Positions 1-8,710 of a stretch of DNA of 64,000 nucleotides are shown in pieces (within the stretch, counting starts at the first letter, position 1; each line of letters opens with the position of its first letter). Both the position numbers and the translations under genes were made by a program. Source of the stretch: Shimia gijangensis (GTDB taxonomy: Bacteria > Pseudomonadota > Alphaproteobacteria > Rhodobacterales > Rhodobacteraceae); contig NZ_FQZQ01000002.1 of NCBI RefSeq assembly GCF_900142085.1, positions 124,001 to 188,000 on the forward strand, given 5' to 3'. Below the pieces are notes generated by a model. It searched no databases and was not told the DNA's origin. It saw only the letters and a program-made list of their open reading frames with translations.

Positions 1-2
1 AA

Positions 3-470
3 CAAAGCGTGGCGACTTTGCCCGGTTGGCATCGCAGCTTTTGTATGCGCTCGATCCATCATCGCGGGACAGAGAACGACCCTGGACTGGTGTTAGCGCT
101 GGACGCCCAAAGCGATGCCCATTGTCAGGGCGTGGCGTTGTTGGTCGAAGAGGGCCACGAGGCGAAAACGCTGGATTATTTGCGGGAACGCGAATTGATT
201 TCTTCCGCCTACCTCGAAAAAATGCTGGATATTGATCTTGCTGATGGCCGCCGGGTCGAGGCGGTGACCTATGTGATCGATCCGCAGCACGTGCAATATT
301 GCCATCTTGATCTGGAAGAACAGGCCCGGATTATTGCCACTGCCGTCGGCGGGCGAGGGCCCAACACAGACTATCTGCACAACACAGCGTCACACCTGTG
401 GGAGTTGGGAATTGAGGATGATGACCTTGATTGGCTTTCGGCGCGGGTTAAGGCGCTGACAACTGGCTGA
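3..470 (+). CDS. ChaC-type gamma-glutamylcyclotransferase, 5'-truncated
   Basis: Enzymes of this family cleave glutathione to 5-oxoproline and Cys-Gly in the cytoplasm. The visible part is the last ~155 residues. It carries the family segment GWHRSFCMRSIHHRG near the left edge, then PGLVLALD, a CQGVALLVEE segment, and LDYLRERE...AYLEKM, where the catalytic glutamate region lies. The frame is open to base 3 and the usual N-terminal substrate loop (FGYGSLMW) is missing, so the true start is outside the window. The GTG at 9 only opens the visible frame and is not a credible start. The family is about 175-230 residues. About 108 bp separate it from the next gene on the same strand. Confidence 0.85.
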   Translation, partial: QSVATLPGWHRSFCMRSIHHRGTENDPGLVLALDAQSDAHCQGVALLVEEGHEAKTLDYLRERELISSAYLEKMLDIDLADGRRVEAVTYVIDPQHVQYCHLDLEEQARIIATAVGGRGPNTDYLHNTASHLWELGIEDDDLDWLSARVKALTTG

Positions 471-513
471 AGGCCTGTTTCCCAAAGCGCTCGTTCTGTG
501 CGGTCATAGGGCC

Positions 514-542
514 TTGGCACATGCGATATGACCCAGTAGGGT
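514..542 (+). promoter_or_regulatory. Candidate sigma70-type promoter before the exbB-like gene
   Basis: TTGGCA at 514-519 and TAGGGT at 537-542 are separated by 17 bp and lie about 37 bp upstream of the ATG at 579. The -35 matches the consensus at most positions and the -10 is weak. It is the best candidate in the 108-bp gap after the ChaC-like gene. Confidence 0.3.
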
Positions 543-578
543 AAGCACAGAAAAAACAATGTGTCAGGAGCTGTCCAG

Positions 579-1775
579 ATGGACGAGCCAGACCGCAAAG
601 TCGAGCCGTATTTCTCTCACCCGGTCCGCCAGATTCTGCTGATGCTGATCGTGTTGGGGCTGACCGGGGTGCTGTGCTATTTCGCCCTGCCCAGCGTGCT
701 GCCGGTGTTTCAGGCAAACCCGTATTTGAATGGGTTTATTGTTTTCGTTTTCCTGATTGGTGTTCTGGCCTGTTTTGGACAGGTGTTCTCTCTAATTTCA
801 TCAGTGAAATGGATCGAAAATTTCGCGATGGAACGCGACGGCATCGACATGTCGACTGCCCCCTCTCTGCTGGCGCCCTTGGCTGCGCTGTTGGGGTCGC
901 GCGCTGCACGTAGCCAAATTGGTACAACTTCGACACGATCCATTTTGGATTCAGTGGCAACCCGTATCGATGAGGGACGTGAAATCACTCGATACCTTGT
1001 CAACTTGTTGATTTTTCTGGGACTTTTGGGAACATTCTATGGCCTCGCCACCACTGTTCCCGCGCTTATTGACACCATCCGCAGCCTTGCCCCCCAGGAA
1101 GGCGAAGGCGGGATCGACGTCTTTACGCGGTTGATGACTGGGCTTGAGGCCCAGTTAGGCGGCATGGGCGTAGCGTTTGCGTCGTCACTTTTGGGTTTGG
1201 CCGGATCATTGATTGTCGGCCTGCTTGAGCTGTTCGCTGGTCATGGCCAAAACCGGTTCTACCGCGAACTGGAAGAATGGCTCAGCACCATCACACGGGT
1301 CAGTTTTTCGTCCGGAGACAGCGACGTCGGGATCGAGCAATCCGCCATTGCCAATGTGCTGGATCATATGACCCAGCAGATGGAAGCCTTGCATACGATG
1401 TTCGTTCAGAATGCCGACAGCCGGGCGGTAGTGGACGACAAGCTAGGTCGGCTTGCTGACGCGCTTGAAACCATGACCGATCGTATGGAAGCCCAAGCCC
1501 CGACAACCCAAGCCTTGTTGCGGGTGGCGGAAGGGCAAGAGCGGTTGATCCATGCGCTGGAAATGCGTCAGGAAAGCGAAGGCGGTATCGACGCGGAAAG
1601 CCGAATGCGTCTGCGGTCCATCGACGTCCAAATGCTGCGCATTCTGGAAGAAATTTCCGCAGGCCGTCAGGAAAGTATGGCTGAATTGCGCACGGACCTT
1701 GCCGCATTGACCAAGCAATTGCGTCAATTGTCTGCCCCCTCGACCAATCCCGCGGACATGGGCGGGGAGGGCTGA
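579..1775 (+). CDS. MotA/TolQ/ExbB-like proton channel protein
   Basis: An inner-membrane protein of 398 residues. Four hydrophobic segments are visible, at roughly residues 15-37, 46-70, 138-160 and 195-220 of the ORF. The third contains the LLGTFYGLATTVPAL motif typical of ExbB/MotA/ZorA-type channel subunits. The C-terminal ~150 residues are a charged, coiled-coil-like tail (DHMTQQMEALHTMF onward). I chose ATG 579 over the in-frame GTG 561 because AGGAG at 566-570 sits 8 bp before 579. The stop is 3 bp before the next ATG, so it forms an operon with the MotB/OmpA-like gene. The pair should form a proton-driven, peptidoglycan-anchored complex; the substrate or task is unknown. The long cytoplasmic tail resembles ZorA, but no zorC/zorD partner follows. 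Confidence 0.8.
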   Translation: MDEPDRKVEPYFSHPVRQILLMLIVLGLTGVLCYFALPSVLPVFQANPYLNGFIVFVFLIGVLACFGQVFSLISSVKWIENFAMERDGIDMSTAPSLLAPLAALLGSRAARSQIGTTSTRSILDSVATRIDEGREITRYLVNLLIFLGLLGTFYGLATTVPALIDTIRSLAPQEGEGGIDVFTRLMTGLEAQLGGMGVAFASSLLGLAGSLIVGLLELFAGHGQNRFYRELEEWLSTITRVSFSSGDSDVGIEQSAIANVLDHMTQQMEALHTMFVQNADSRAVVDDKLGRLADALETMTDRMEAQAPTTQALLRVAEGQERLIHALEMRQESEGGIDAESRMRLRSIDVQMLRILEEISAGRQESMAELRTDLAALTKQLRQLSAPSTNPADMGGEG

Positions 1776-1778
1776 CCC

Positions 1779-3788
1779 ATGGCCCTGTCACGGCGCACAG
1801 GCCAAAGGTTTCAGGCATCGATCTGGCCTGGTTTCGTGGACGCGATGACGGGTCTTTTGTTGGTGCTGATGTTCGTTTTGACCATTTTTATGGTGGTGCA
1901 ATTCGTCCTGCGCGAAACCATCACCGGACAGGAAAGCGAGCTGGATACGCTGTCGTCTGAGGTGGCTGCATTAGCGCAGGCTCTTGGGCTCGAACAGGAC
2001 AAAACAGCAAATCTGGAGACCCAAGTGGGCGGGCTGCGTGCCACGTTGGACGATGAGCATGCCGAGGCTGAACGCCAGTCGGCTATCATTGCAACACTAA
2101 CTTCGGACTTGGCCACGCGCGAAGGTGACTTGGCCGCCGCACGCACAAGGATCACCAGTTTTGAGGCGCAAGTCGCGACTTTGTTGTCTGAAAAATCAAG
2201 GGCTTTGAACGCGATCACCGGGTTGGAAGCCGTCCGCGAAGAGTTGTTGAGTCAACAAGAGGCGCTCAATCTGGCACTGGCAACCGCACGCGGAGAGATT
2301 GACGCTCAAAGTGAAGTGGCGCGGCTTTCTGCGGCCAAACGCGAAGCGCTTGAGGCACTGATCGCTGACTTGAACCTGCAAGCGGCCGAACAGAATGCGG
2401 CAAATTCTGCGTTGAACACCCGGGTTACCGATCTAGAAAATGAACTGTCGGATGAGGAGATGGCCCGTCTTGCCGAAGCCGCTGCTGCCGAGGCTTTGCG
2501 CGCCCGTCTTCAGGATGCGGATGCGGAACTGACGGCGATGACACTGGCGCTTGAAGAGCAACGTCAGCGCGCCGAAGATACGTTGACCATGTTGGCGGCA
2601 GCCGAAACGGCAAGGGATGATTTGACCGCGAAACTGGCCGCGGCACTTTTGTCTGGCGAAGCTTCACAAGCTGATTTGGCACGAACTGCCGCAGCGCTTG
2701 AAGCCGCTCGGACAGCTCTGGAAGGTACGCAAACGAAATTGGCTGGCAACCAGACTACCTTGCAGAGCACGCAAGCAGAATTGGACGCGGCGCAGGCCAT
2801 GTTGCTGGGCGCGCAAGGTGACTTGGCCGAGATTACGGATGACAAAGAACGCCTGCAGGCGACCATTCAAGCAGTGGAAGAGCAACTGGCTGCGGCAATC
2901 GCGGCGCGCATTGCCGCCGAGGCCCAGATCGGAGACGCCGAACAAGTTCGAGAAGCGCTTGCCGCTGCTTTGGCCGCCAAGCTTGCGGCCGAGCAAGATG
3001 CAGATACGGCGCTCACGGCGGCCGATGAACGAGAGGCGCTTTTGGCGGCAGCCAACACGGCGCTGTCCGAAGAGCAGGCAAAATCTGCGGAAAGCTTGCG
3101 TGAAGTGGCATTGCTCAACCAACAGGTCGGGGCCTTGCGCACTCAGCTTTCGGGTTTGCAGGCGATATTGGATGATGCCAAGGAACGCGATGCGGCTGCG
3201 CAGGTGCAACTTCAGAGTCTTGGCAGTGATTTGAACACCGCCTTGGCGCGAGCAGCCGTAGAAGAACGAAAGCGCCGCGAGCTCGAAGAGGCCGAGCGGA
3301 TTCGACTTGAGGCAGAGGCCAAAGATTTACAGAAGTTCCGGTCCGAGTTTTTTGGGCGTTTGCGCGAGGTGCTGGCCGATCAGGACGGCGTTCGCATTGT
3401 CGGCGATCGGTTTGTGTTTTCGTCAGAGGTACTGTTTGACGTAGGTCGCGCCGATCTTTCCGCGCAAGGTCAGGGCGAGATTGCCAAAGTGGCCGATATC
3501 CTGAAACGTGTTTCCAACGATATTCCGGACAGCATCGACTGGATTATTCGTGTTGACGGACACACCGACAATCAGGCGTTTTTCAGTGCGGGGAAATATT
3601 CCGACAATTGGGAATTGAGCCAAGGGCGCGCCCTGTCCGTTGTACGTTATATGTCAGGCCCATTGGGCATCCCGCCAGGCCGACTTTCGGCCAACGGCTT
3701 CGGCGAGTTCCAACCGCTTGACCCGGCCGACACACCCGAAGCGCGTGCCAAGAATCGCCGTATTGAGATCAAACTGACTGAACGCTAG
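1779..3788 (+). CDS. MotB/OmpA-like protein with very long coiled coil
   Basis: A protein of 669 residues with three parts. (1) One N-terminal membrane helix (~18-44) begins WPGFVDAMTGLLLVLMF; Asp21 sits where MotB has its proton-accepting Asp. (2) An Ala/Glu/Leu/Gln-rich stretch of about 470 residues (~48-520) is predicted to be almost entirely coiled coil. (3) A C-terminal OmpA domain (~545-665) carries VDGHTDNQ and a terminal KNRRIEIKL, the usual diaminopimelate/peptidoglycan-binding elements. MotB and ZorB relatives are usually 250-350 residues, so the coiled coil is an unusual insertion that could span the periplasm or reach far into it. It is 3 bp downstream of the channel gene. Its stop TAG overlaps the stop of the convergent oxidase gene at 3785-3788. 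Function unknown; my inference is a stator-like motor. Confidence 0.8.
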   Translation: MALSRRTGQRFQASIWPGFVDAMTGLLLVLMFVLTIFMVVQFVLRETITGQESELDTLSSEVAALAQALGLEQDKTANLETQVGGLRATLDDEHAEAERQSAIIATLTSDLATREGDLAAARTRITSFEAQVATLLSEKSRALNAITGLEAVREELLSQQEALNLALATARGEIDAQSEVARLSAAKREALEALIADLNLQAAEQNAANSALNTRVTDLENELSDEEMARLAEAAAAEALRARLQDADAELTAMTLALEEQRQRAEDTLTMLAAAETARDDLTAKLAAALLSGEASQADLARTAAALEAARTALEGTQTKLAGNQTTLQSTQAELDAAQAMLLGAQGDLAEITDDKERLQATIQAVEEQLAAAIAARIAAEAQIGDAEQVREALAAALAAKLAAEQDADTALTAADEREALLAAANTALSEEQAKSAESLREVALLNQQVGALRTQLSGLQAILDDAKERDAAAQVQLQSLGSDLNTALARAAVEERKRRELEEAERIRLEAEAKDLQKFRSEFFGRLREVLADQDGVRIVGDRFVFSSEVLFDVGRADLSAQGQGEIAKVADILKRVSNDIPDSIDWIIRVDGHTDNQAFFSAGKYSDNWELSQGRALSVVRYMSGPLGIPPGRLSANGFGEFQPLDPADTPEARAKNRRIEIKLTER

Positions 3789-5194
3789 GTCTCGTCTGGT
3801 AAAAGTTTACCGGGGTTCATAATGGCATTGGGATCAAGCTGGCGCTTTATCCCGCGCATAACTTCAAGCGCCACAGGGTCTTTGCGTCGCGCCATGGTTG
3901 GCAGCTTCATCAGCCCAATGCCATGTTCCGCACTAAAGCTGCCGCCAAGATCGTCAACGATGTCCTCGATGACTTCGACTATACGGTCGTGTGAAGCGGG
4001 GTCATGATTGTCCATCCAAAGTGAGTAATGCACGTTCCCATCCCCCAAATGGGCTATGTAAATTGGCTCGGACCCCGGTGCAGCCTGTGCGGTTTCTGCA
4101 TTGGCGCGCGACAGGAAAAGGGGGAGCTTTTCCAAAGGCAAAGCGACATCGGTGTCCAATGTCCGGCCCTTTTGTCCAGCGACCTCAAAGGTCGACTCAC
4201 GCCGCAACCACATCTCAGCGCGCTGGGATTCATTTTGGGCCACCACCGCATCTGTCACTCGACCTTCTTGTATCAAGCCCATTAGGGCGTTTTCCAACAT
4301 CTCGGTCAGGAACCGGCGATCGCGCTCGGATGTCGCGCCAAGTTCCACCAGAATGGTAACTTCGGGCACAGGATCAAAGACCGGTTGCAGATTTGGCAAG
4401 GCCGAGGGCAATAAATCGCAATAGGATTTGGGCATGAACTCAAAGGCTTCAACAGCGCCCCCACTAAGCCGATCAAGAGTGTTCAGCAATCCAAGGGCAT
4501 CTTCAACGTGATCCATGGCGATCATGGCTGTGGCATATTCCACCGGTAGTGGGACCAGTTTCAGCACCGCTGCTGTGATAACGCCCAACGTGCCTTCGGC
4601 ACCGATGAATAGGTTTTTCAGATCATACCCTGTGTTGTCTTTATGCAATTCGCTCATCAGGTTCATGACGCGTCCGTCCGCCAAAACGACCTCAAGTCCG
4701 AGGCAAAGGTCGCGTGTATTACCATATTTTAAAACGTTCGATCCACCGGCATTGGTTGCCAGATTTCCGCCAATCCGGCAACTGCCCCGTGCGCCAAAAA
4801 CCAGTGGAAAGCACAAGTCCTCAGCTTCGGCTGCGGCGCGTATGTCGTCCAGAATGGCTCCGGCTTCAACCCGGATGACGTGAGATTGAGGTTTGATCTC
4901 AAGAATACGATTCATGCGCTCAACCGTCAGAATGATCGCATTCAGATCCGGGACTGCCATAGTGGCACCGGTCAGACCGGTGTTGCCGCCCATTGGGATC
5001 ACTGGGACCTTTGCGGTGTTGGCCAGAGACAGGATGCGCGACACTTCGTCGGTTGAGGCCGGGCGGACGACGGCTTGCGAGCGACCTTTATACTGCGGCA
5101 GCCATCCATGGTCGTATTTTTCACGTGCCGCATCTCCGCTCAAGACATGGTCGACACCTACTATGGCTTCTAGGCTGGCAATGAAATCTGACAT
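3785..5194 (-). CDS. FAD-binding oxidase/dehydrogenase, GlcD / D-2-hydroxyacid dehydrogenase family
   Basis: A flavoenzyme of 469 residues related to D-lactate dehydrogenase, glycolate oxidase subunit GlcD and D-2-hydroxyglutarate dehydrogenase. The FAD-binding PCMH part contains VVRPASTDEVSRIL, PMGGNTGLTGA and GSCRIGGNLATNAGG. The C-terminal FAD-linked oxidase part contains HLGDGNVHYSLW and SAEHGIGLMK, with the substrate/metal histidines of the family. The substrate cannot be fixed from sequence. I use ATG 5194 (MSDFIASLEAIVG); the ORF extends in frame to GTG 5239 without a clear ribosome binding site, so 15 more residues are possible. It lies 62 bp after the M23 peptidase gene on the same strand and may be the last gene of a clpA-led unit. 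Confidence 0.85.
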   Translation of the reverse strand: MSDFIASLEAIVGVDHVLSGDAAREKYDHGWLPQYKGRSQAVVRPASTDEVSRILSLANTAKVPVIPMGGNTGLTGATMAVPDLNAIILTVERMNRILEIKPQSHVIRVEAGAILDDIRAAAEAEDLCFPLVFGARGSCRIGGNLATNAGGSNVLKYGNTRDLCLGLEVVLADGRVMNLMSELHKDNTGYDLKNLFIGAEGTLGVITAAVLKLVPLPVEYATAMIAMDHVEDALGLLNTLDRLSGGAVEAFEFMPKSYCDLLPSALPNLQPVFDPVPEVTILVELGATSERDRRFLTEMLENALMGLIQEGRVTDAVVAQNESQRAEMWLRRESTFEVAGQKGRTLDTDVALPLEKLPLFLSRANAETAQAAPGSEPIYIAHLGDGNVHYSLWMDNHDPASHDRIVEVIEDIVDDLGGSFSAEHGIGLMKLPTMARRKDPVALEVMRGIKRQLDPNAIMNPGKLLPDET

Positions 5195-5256
5195 TTGGGC
5201 ACCCAGGTGGTCGTTATTTGTTGAATGTTTCCGAGCCACGCGGCCCCGTCAAGACA

Positions 5257-6225
5257 TCAATTTACGGTAAGGCTAAGCTGGCTTTGATCGTAGATTTTGT
5301 CATCCCGTACAATGGTCACAGTCCCAACATACTCTCCTGCCGCCCACGTGGGGGTTCGGCGTTTTTTACCCGCGGCCTGCATATACAGAGCTTTGGGTTT
5401 GCTGATCGCCGTTTCATGGGTAAGCGAAAACCCATTTGGACCGGACATCGTAAACTGAATTTTATCTCCGGCCTGGCTGCCAAAGCCGTGCACATAAAGT
5501 ACCAAGGCAGGAGCGGAACTTGACAAGGTTACAGTTCCTGCCGCTCCTGATTTTACCTCGTCAAAGGCCGGGACTTTGGTGTCGAAGCCCAATCGTAGAA
5601 TGCCACCAGCAACATAGGCGGGTGGGTTTTTCCACAAAGTGTCTTCGGGTACGATTTTGCAGGTTCCGTCAGCGCCCGCTGGGGTAAAGGGATCAACCAC
5701 CTGACCTTTGTGACGCAGCGAGATATGCAAGTGCGGAAACTGAGTTTTACCGCTGAGACCTACGCGCCCTAAGGGATCTCCGGTTCTGACCTTTTGCCCC
5801 TTTTGCACGGCAATGCTGCCCAGTTTCATGTGGCAATACTGGGTGACCCAACCTTCCCCATGATCAATCGCAACACCGTTGCCACATTCGCGGCCTTTCA
5901 CCGAATCCAAAGTGTCCTTGGTGATTGCGACGTCGGGCATCCCGTCCCGGACACCTGTCACAATGCCACCAGATGCAGCCAAAACATTGACGCCGTTTTG
6001 CATGTCTTTCAGAGTATACAGGGTGAAATCGGTACCCTTGTGGCCTTCGTAGGTAAGTTTGCCACAGGCAAAATCCAACCAGTCGGCCGAAGGGTCCGCG
6101 TCGACATAGTTCTGAATATAGCAGGTTTCGCCCAAAACACAGTCTAAGGGGTGTTCTAAAATTGGCGCGCTCGCAACGGGACAGGCTGCGAGCGCGAAAA
6201 TCAGGCCTAAGATGCGAAGGATCAT
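5257..6225 (-). CDS. Secreted M23-family peptidase
   Basis: A 322-residue protein with an N-terminal signal peptide (MILRILGLIFALAACPVASA), so it acts in the periplasm. It carries the LytM/M23 zinc-peptidase motifs: H62-x3-D66 in GHKGTDF, H132 in QYCHMKLG, and HLH at 165-167. These are the expected zinc ligands and catalytic residues of a glycyl-glycyl or DD-endopeptidase. Residues ~215-322 are a beta-rich tail (GTVTLSSSAPALVLYVHGFG) that I do not recognise. Its ATG overlaps the TGA of clpA (ATGA, 6222-6225), implying translational coupling. The pairing of a cell-wall hydrolase with the ClpA unfoldase is unusual and worth comparing in relatives. Confidence 0.85.
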   Translation of the reverse strand: MILRILGLIFALAACPVASAPILEHPLDCVLGETCYIQNYVDADPSADWLDFACGKLTYEGHKGTDFTLYTLKDMQNGVNVLAASGGIVTGVRDGMPDVAITKDTLDSVKGRECGNGVAIDHGEGWVTQYCHMKLGSIAVQKGQKVRTGDPLGRVGLSGKTQFPHLHISLRHKGQVVDPFTPAGADGTCKIVPEDTLWKNPPAYVAGGILRLGFDTKVPAFDEVKSGAAGTVTLSSSAPALVLYVHGFGSQAGDKIQFTMSGPNGFSLTHETAISKPKALYMQAAGKKRRTPTWAAGEYVGTVTIVRDDKIYDQSQLSLTVN

Positions 6226-8543
6226 TCCGCTGTAAGCAACGGTGGCTTGTCGCCCGTGATCCTCGGTTTGTCCGGACCGCTGAGTTCCAGTTTAAGTTCG
6301 CCATCCTTCACCGCGACTTTGACGACGCCGCCCTTGATGAGCTTGCCAAACAGCAACTCCTCAGCCAGAGGCTTTTTGATGTGTTCTTGAATGACTCTGG
6401 CTAGAGGGCGAGCGCCCATTTTATCGTCATATCCTTTATCTCCCAGCCAAGCAGCAGCCTTTGGGGTCAGTTCAATAGTCACATTTCGATCCATCAACTG
6501 CGCTTCGAGTTGCAAAACGAACTTTTCAACCACTCGCATGATGACCTTTTTCGACAGCGGTGCGAAAGAAATCACGGCATCGAGACGGTTGCGAAATTCT
6601 GGCGTGAAAGTGCGTTCTATCGCGGCGGTGTCTTCTCCCTCACGACGGTCGCGGCCAAATCCGATTGCAGATTTCGCCTGCTCTGTGGCCCCGGCATTTG
6701 AGGTCATGATCAGGATCACGTTACGGAAATCTACCGTGCGACCGTTGTGATCGGTTAAAGACCCGTGGTCCATCACCTGCAACAGGATGTTGTAGACATC
6801 CGGGTGTGCCTTTTCCATTTCATCAAGCAACAGCACACAGTGTGGATGCTGGTCGACACCATCGGTCAGCTGTCCACCTTGGTCGAACCCGACATAGCCC
6901 GGAGGCGCACCGATCAGGCGGGAAACGGCGTGTTTCTCCATGTATTCCGACATGTCGAACCGCAGCAGTTCAACCCCAAGCGAGTCTGCCAACTGTTTGG
7001 CGACTTCGGTCTTGCCGACTCCGGTTGGTCCGGCAAACAGATAGTTGCCAATGGGCTTTTCGGGCTCTCGCAAGCCCGCCCGCGCCAGCTTGATCGCGCC
7101 GGACAGCGCATCGATGGCATCATCCTGACCAAACACCACTCGCTTAAGTGAACGTTCAAGGTCTTTCAAAACCTCCGCGTCGCCTTTGGAGACATTTTTC
7201 GGCGGAATCCGCGCAATCTTAGCCACCACGGCTTCGATCTCTTTCACGCCGATGGTTTTGCGGCGCTTCGAGATTGGAACCAAATGCTGAGCTGCGCCAG
7301 CCTCATCTATCACATCGATCGCTTTGTCGGGCAGCTTGCGATCATTCATGTAGCGCGCCGACAGCTCGACCGCGATCTTGATCGCCTCGGCCGTGAATTT
7401 CACGCTGTGATGTTCTTCGAAGTAAGGTTTCAGGCCTTTAAGGATCTTGATGGTGTCTTCGACAGACGGCTCTTTGACGTCGATCTTCTGGAACCGGCGT
7501 GACAGTGCGCGGTCCTTTTCAAAGTGCTGACGGAATTCCTTGTAGGTGGTTGACCCCATGGTGCGCAGTTTGCCACCTTGCAGTGCAGGTTTCAGCAGGT
7601 TTGACGCATCCATCGCACCGCCCGAGGTGGCGCCAGCGCCAATCACCGTGTGGATTTCATCGATGAACAGCACGCCATCGGGATGTTCTTCCAATTCGGT
7701 GACAACGGCTTTCAGACGCTCTTCAAAGTCGCCGCGATAGCGTGTTCCGGCCAGAAGCGCGCCCATATCCAAAGAAAAGATCGTGGTATTGGCCAGAACT
7801 TCGGGGGTATCCCCCTTGACGATTTGATGCGCGAGACCTTCGGCGATGGCGGTTTTACCAACACCGGGGTCGCCCACCAAAAGCGGATTGTTTTTACGTC
7901 GGCGGCATAGCACTTGAATACAGCGCTCAACCTCGGAATCGCGCCCGATCAACGGATCAATGTCACCCTTGCGCGCCTTTTCGTTCAGGTCGACGCAGTA
8001 TTTACCCAGCGCGGTTTCCTTCGCTTCGGCTTCGGTGGCATCGACGGTTTGTTCGTCTTCGAATTCTGCGCCAGATACCGGACGCGCCTCGCCAAAGGCG
8101 GGATCCTTGGCAACACCGTGCGCGATATAGTTAACTGCGTCATAGCGGGTCATATCCTGCTCTTGCAGGAAATAGGCCGCATTGGATTCCCGCTCGGCGA
8201 AAATAGCCACCAGAACGTTGGCGCCCGTAACCTCGTTGCGACCCGACGACTGTACATGGATTGCGGCGCGTTGGATCACCCGCTGGAAGGCAGCTGTTGG
8301 AACGGCCTCGGACCCTTCGATGTCAGTCACCAAGTTTGACAGATCGTCTTCAATGAATCCCACCAGTTCCGCGCGCAGCACGTCTAAGTCGACACTACAG
8401 GCGCGTAGCACGCGCACGGCATCAGGTTCCTCGAGCAGAGCCAGAAGAAGATGTTCCAGGGTCGCGAATTCATGTCGGCGTTCATTGGCTTGTGCCAATG
8501 CCGCATGGATTGCGTGTTCCAAAGTCGTTGAAAATGAAGGCAC
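6222..8543 (-). CDS. clpA: ATP-dependent Clp protease ATP-binding subunit ClpA
   Basis: The Hsp100 unfoldase that feeds substrates to ClpP; 773 residues, the normal length. An N-domain (~1-145) is followed by AAA module D1 with Walker A GDPGVGKT (224-231) and Walker B VLFIDE (291-296), and D2 with Walker A GPTGVGKT (505-512) and Walker B VLLLDE (570-575). The ClpP-docking loop IGF is at 627-629, which separates ClpA from the non-proteolytic ClpB. The start is GTG 8543, preceded by AAGGAG 10 bp upstream; an ATG at 8550 is out of frame. A CTTGAAG on the minus strand at 8646-8640 could be a heat-shock -35 box, but I see no convincing -10. No clpS is adjacent in this window. The M23 gene is coupled downstream. 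Confidence 0.97.
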   Translation of the reverse strand: MPSFSTTLEHAIHAALAQANERRHEFATLEHLLLALLEEPDAVRVLRACSVDLDVLRAELVGFIEDDLSNLVTDIEGSEAVPTAAFQRVIQRAAIHVQSSGRNEVTGANVLVAIFAERESNAAYFLQEQDMTRYDAVNYIAHGVAKDPAFGEARPVSGAEFEDEQTVDATEAEAKETALGKYCVDLNEKARKGDIDPLIGRDSEVERCIQVLCRRRKNNPLLVGDPGVGKTAIAEGLAHQIVKGDTPEVLANTTIFSLDMGALLAGTRYRGDFEERLKAVVTELEEHPDGVLFIDEIHTVIGAGATSGGAMDASNLLKPALQGGKLRTMGSTTYKEFRQHFEKDRALSRRFQKIDVKEPSVEDTIKILKGLKPYFEEHHSVKFTAEAIKIAVELSARYMNDRKLPDKAIDVIDEAGAAQHLVPISKRRKTIGVKEIEAVVAKIARIPPKNVSKGDAEVLKDLERSLKRVVFGQDDAIDALSGAIKLARAGLREPEKPIGNYLFAGPTGVGKTEVAKQLADSLGVELLRFDMSEYMEKHAVSRLIGAPPGYVGFDQGGQLTDGVDQHPHCVLLLDEMEKAHPDVYNILLQVMDHGSLTDHNGRTVDFRNVILIMTSNAGATEQAKSAIGFGRDRREGEDTAAIERTFTPEFRNRLDAVISFAPLSKKVIMRVVEKFVLQLEAQLMDRNVTIELTPKAAAWLGDKGYDDKMGARPLARVIQEHIKKPLAEELLFGKLIKGGVVKVAVKDGELKLELSGPDKPRITGDKPPLLTAE

Positions 8544-8710
8544 TGCTCATGTGCTCCTTCTGATTTTGGGTTGCGGAGGGCACGAGACCCCAAACAACCA
8601 TGGCCTCTTGGTATTAAAGTTTGGTCTATCTTGGCCGCTCTTCAAGGACTTTCTGCATTTTTCTCATCACTTTTACCGGATTAGGTGTGATTTTGGAGAA
8701 AAAGGAGCTC

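Noticed and set aside
579-3788. Zorya (ZorAB) anti-phage defence system
   Set aside because: The channel and OmpA-like pair resembles ZorA/ZorB in general plan, but no zorC, zorD or zorE gene is adjacent, and the long coiled coil is on the MotB-like rather than only the MotA-like subunit. I do not call it defence.
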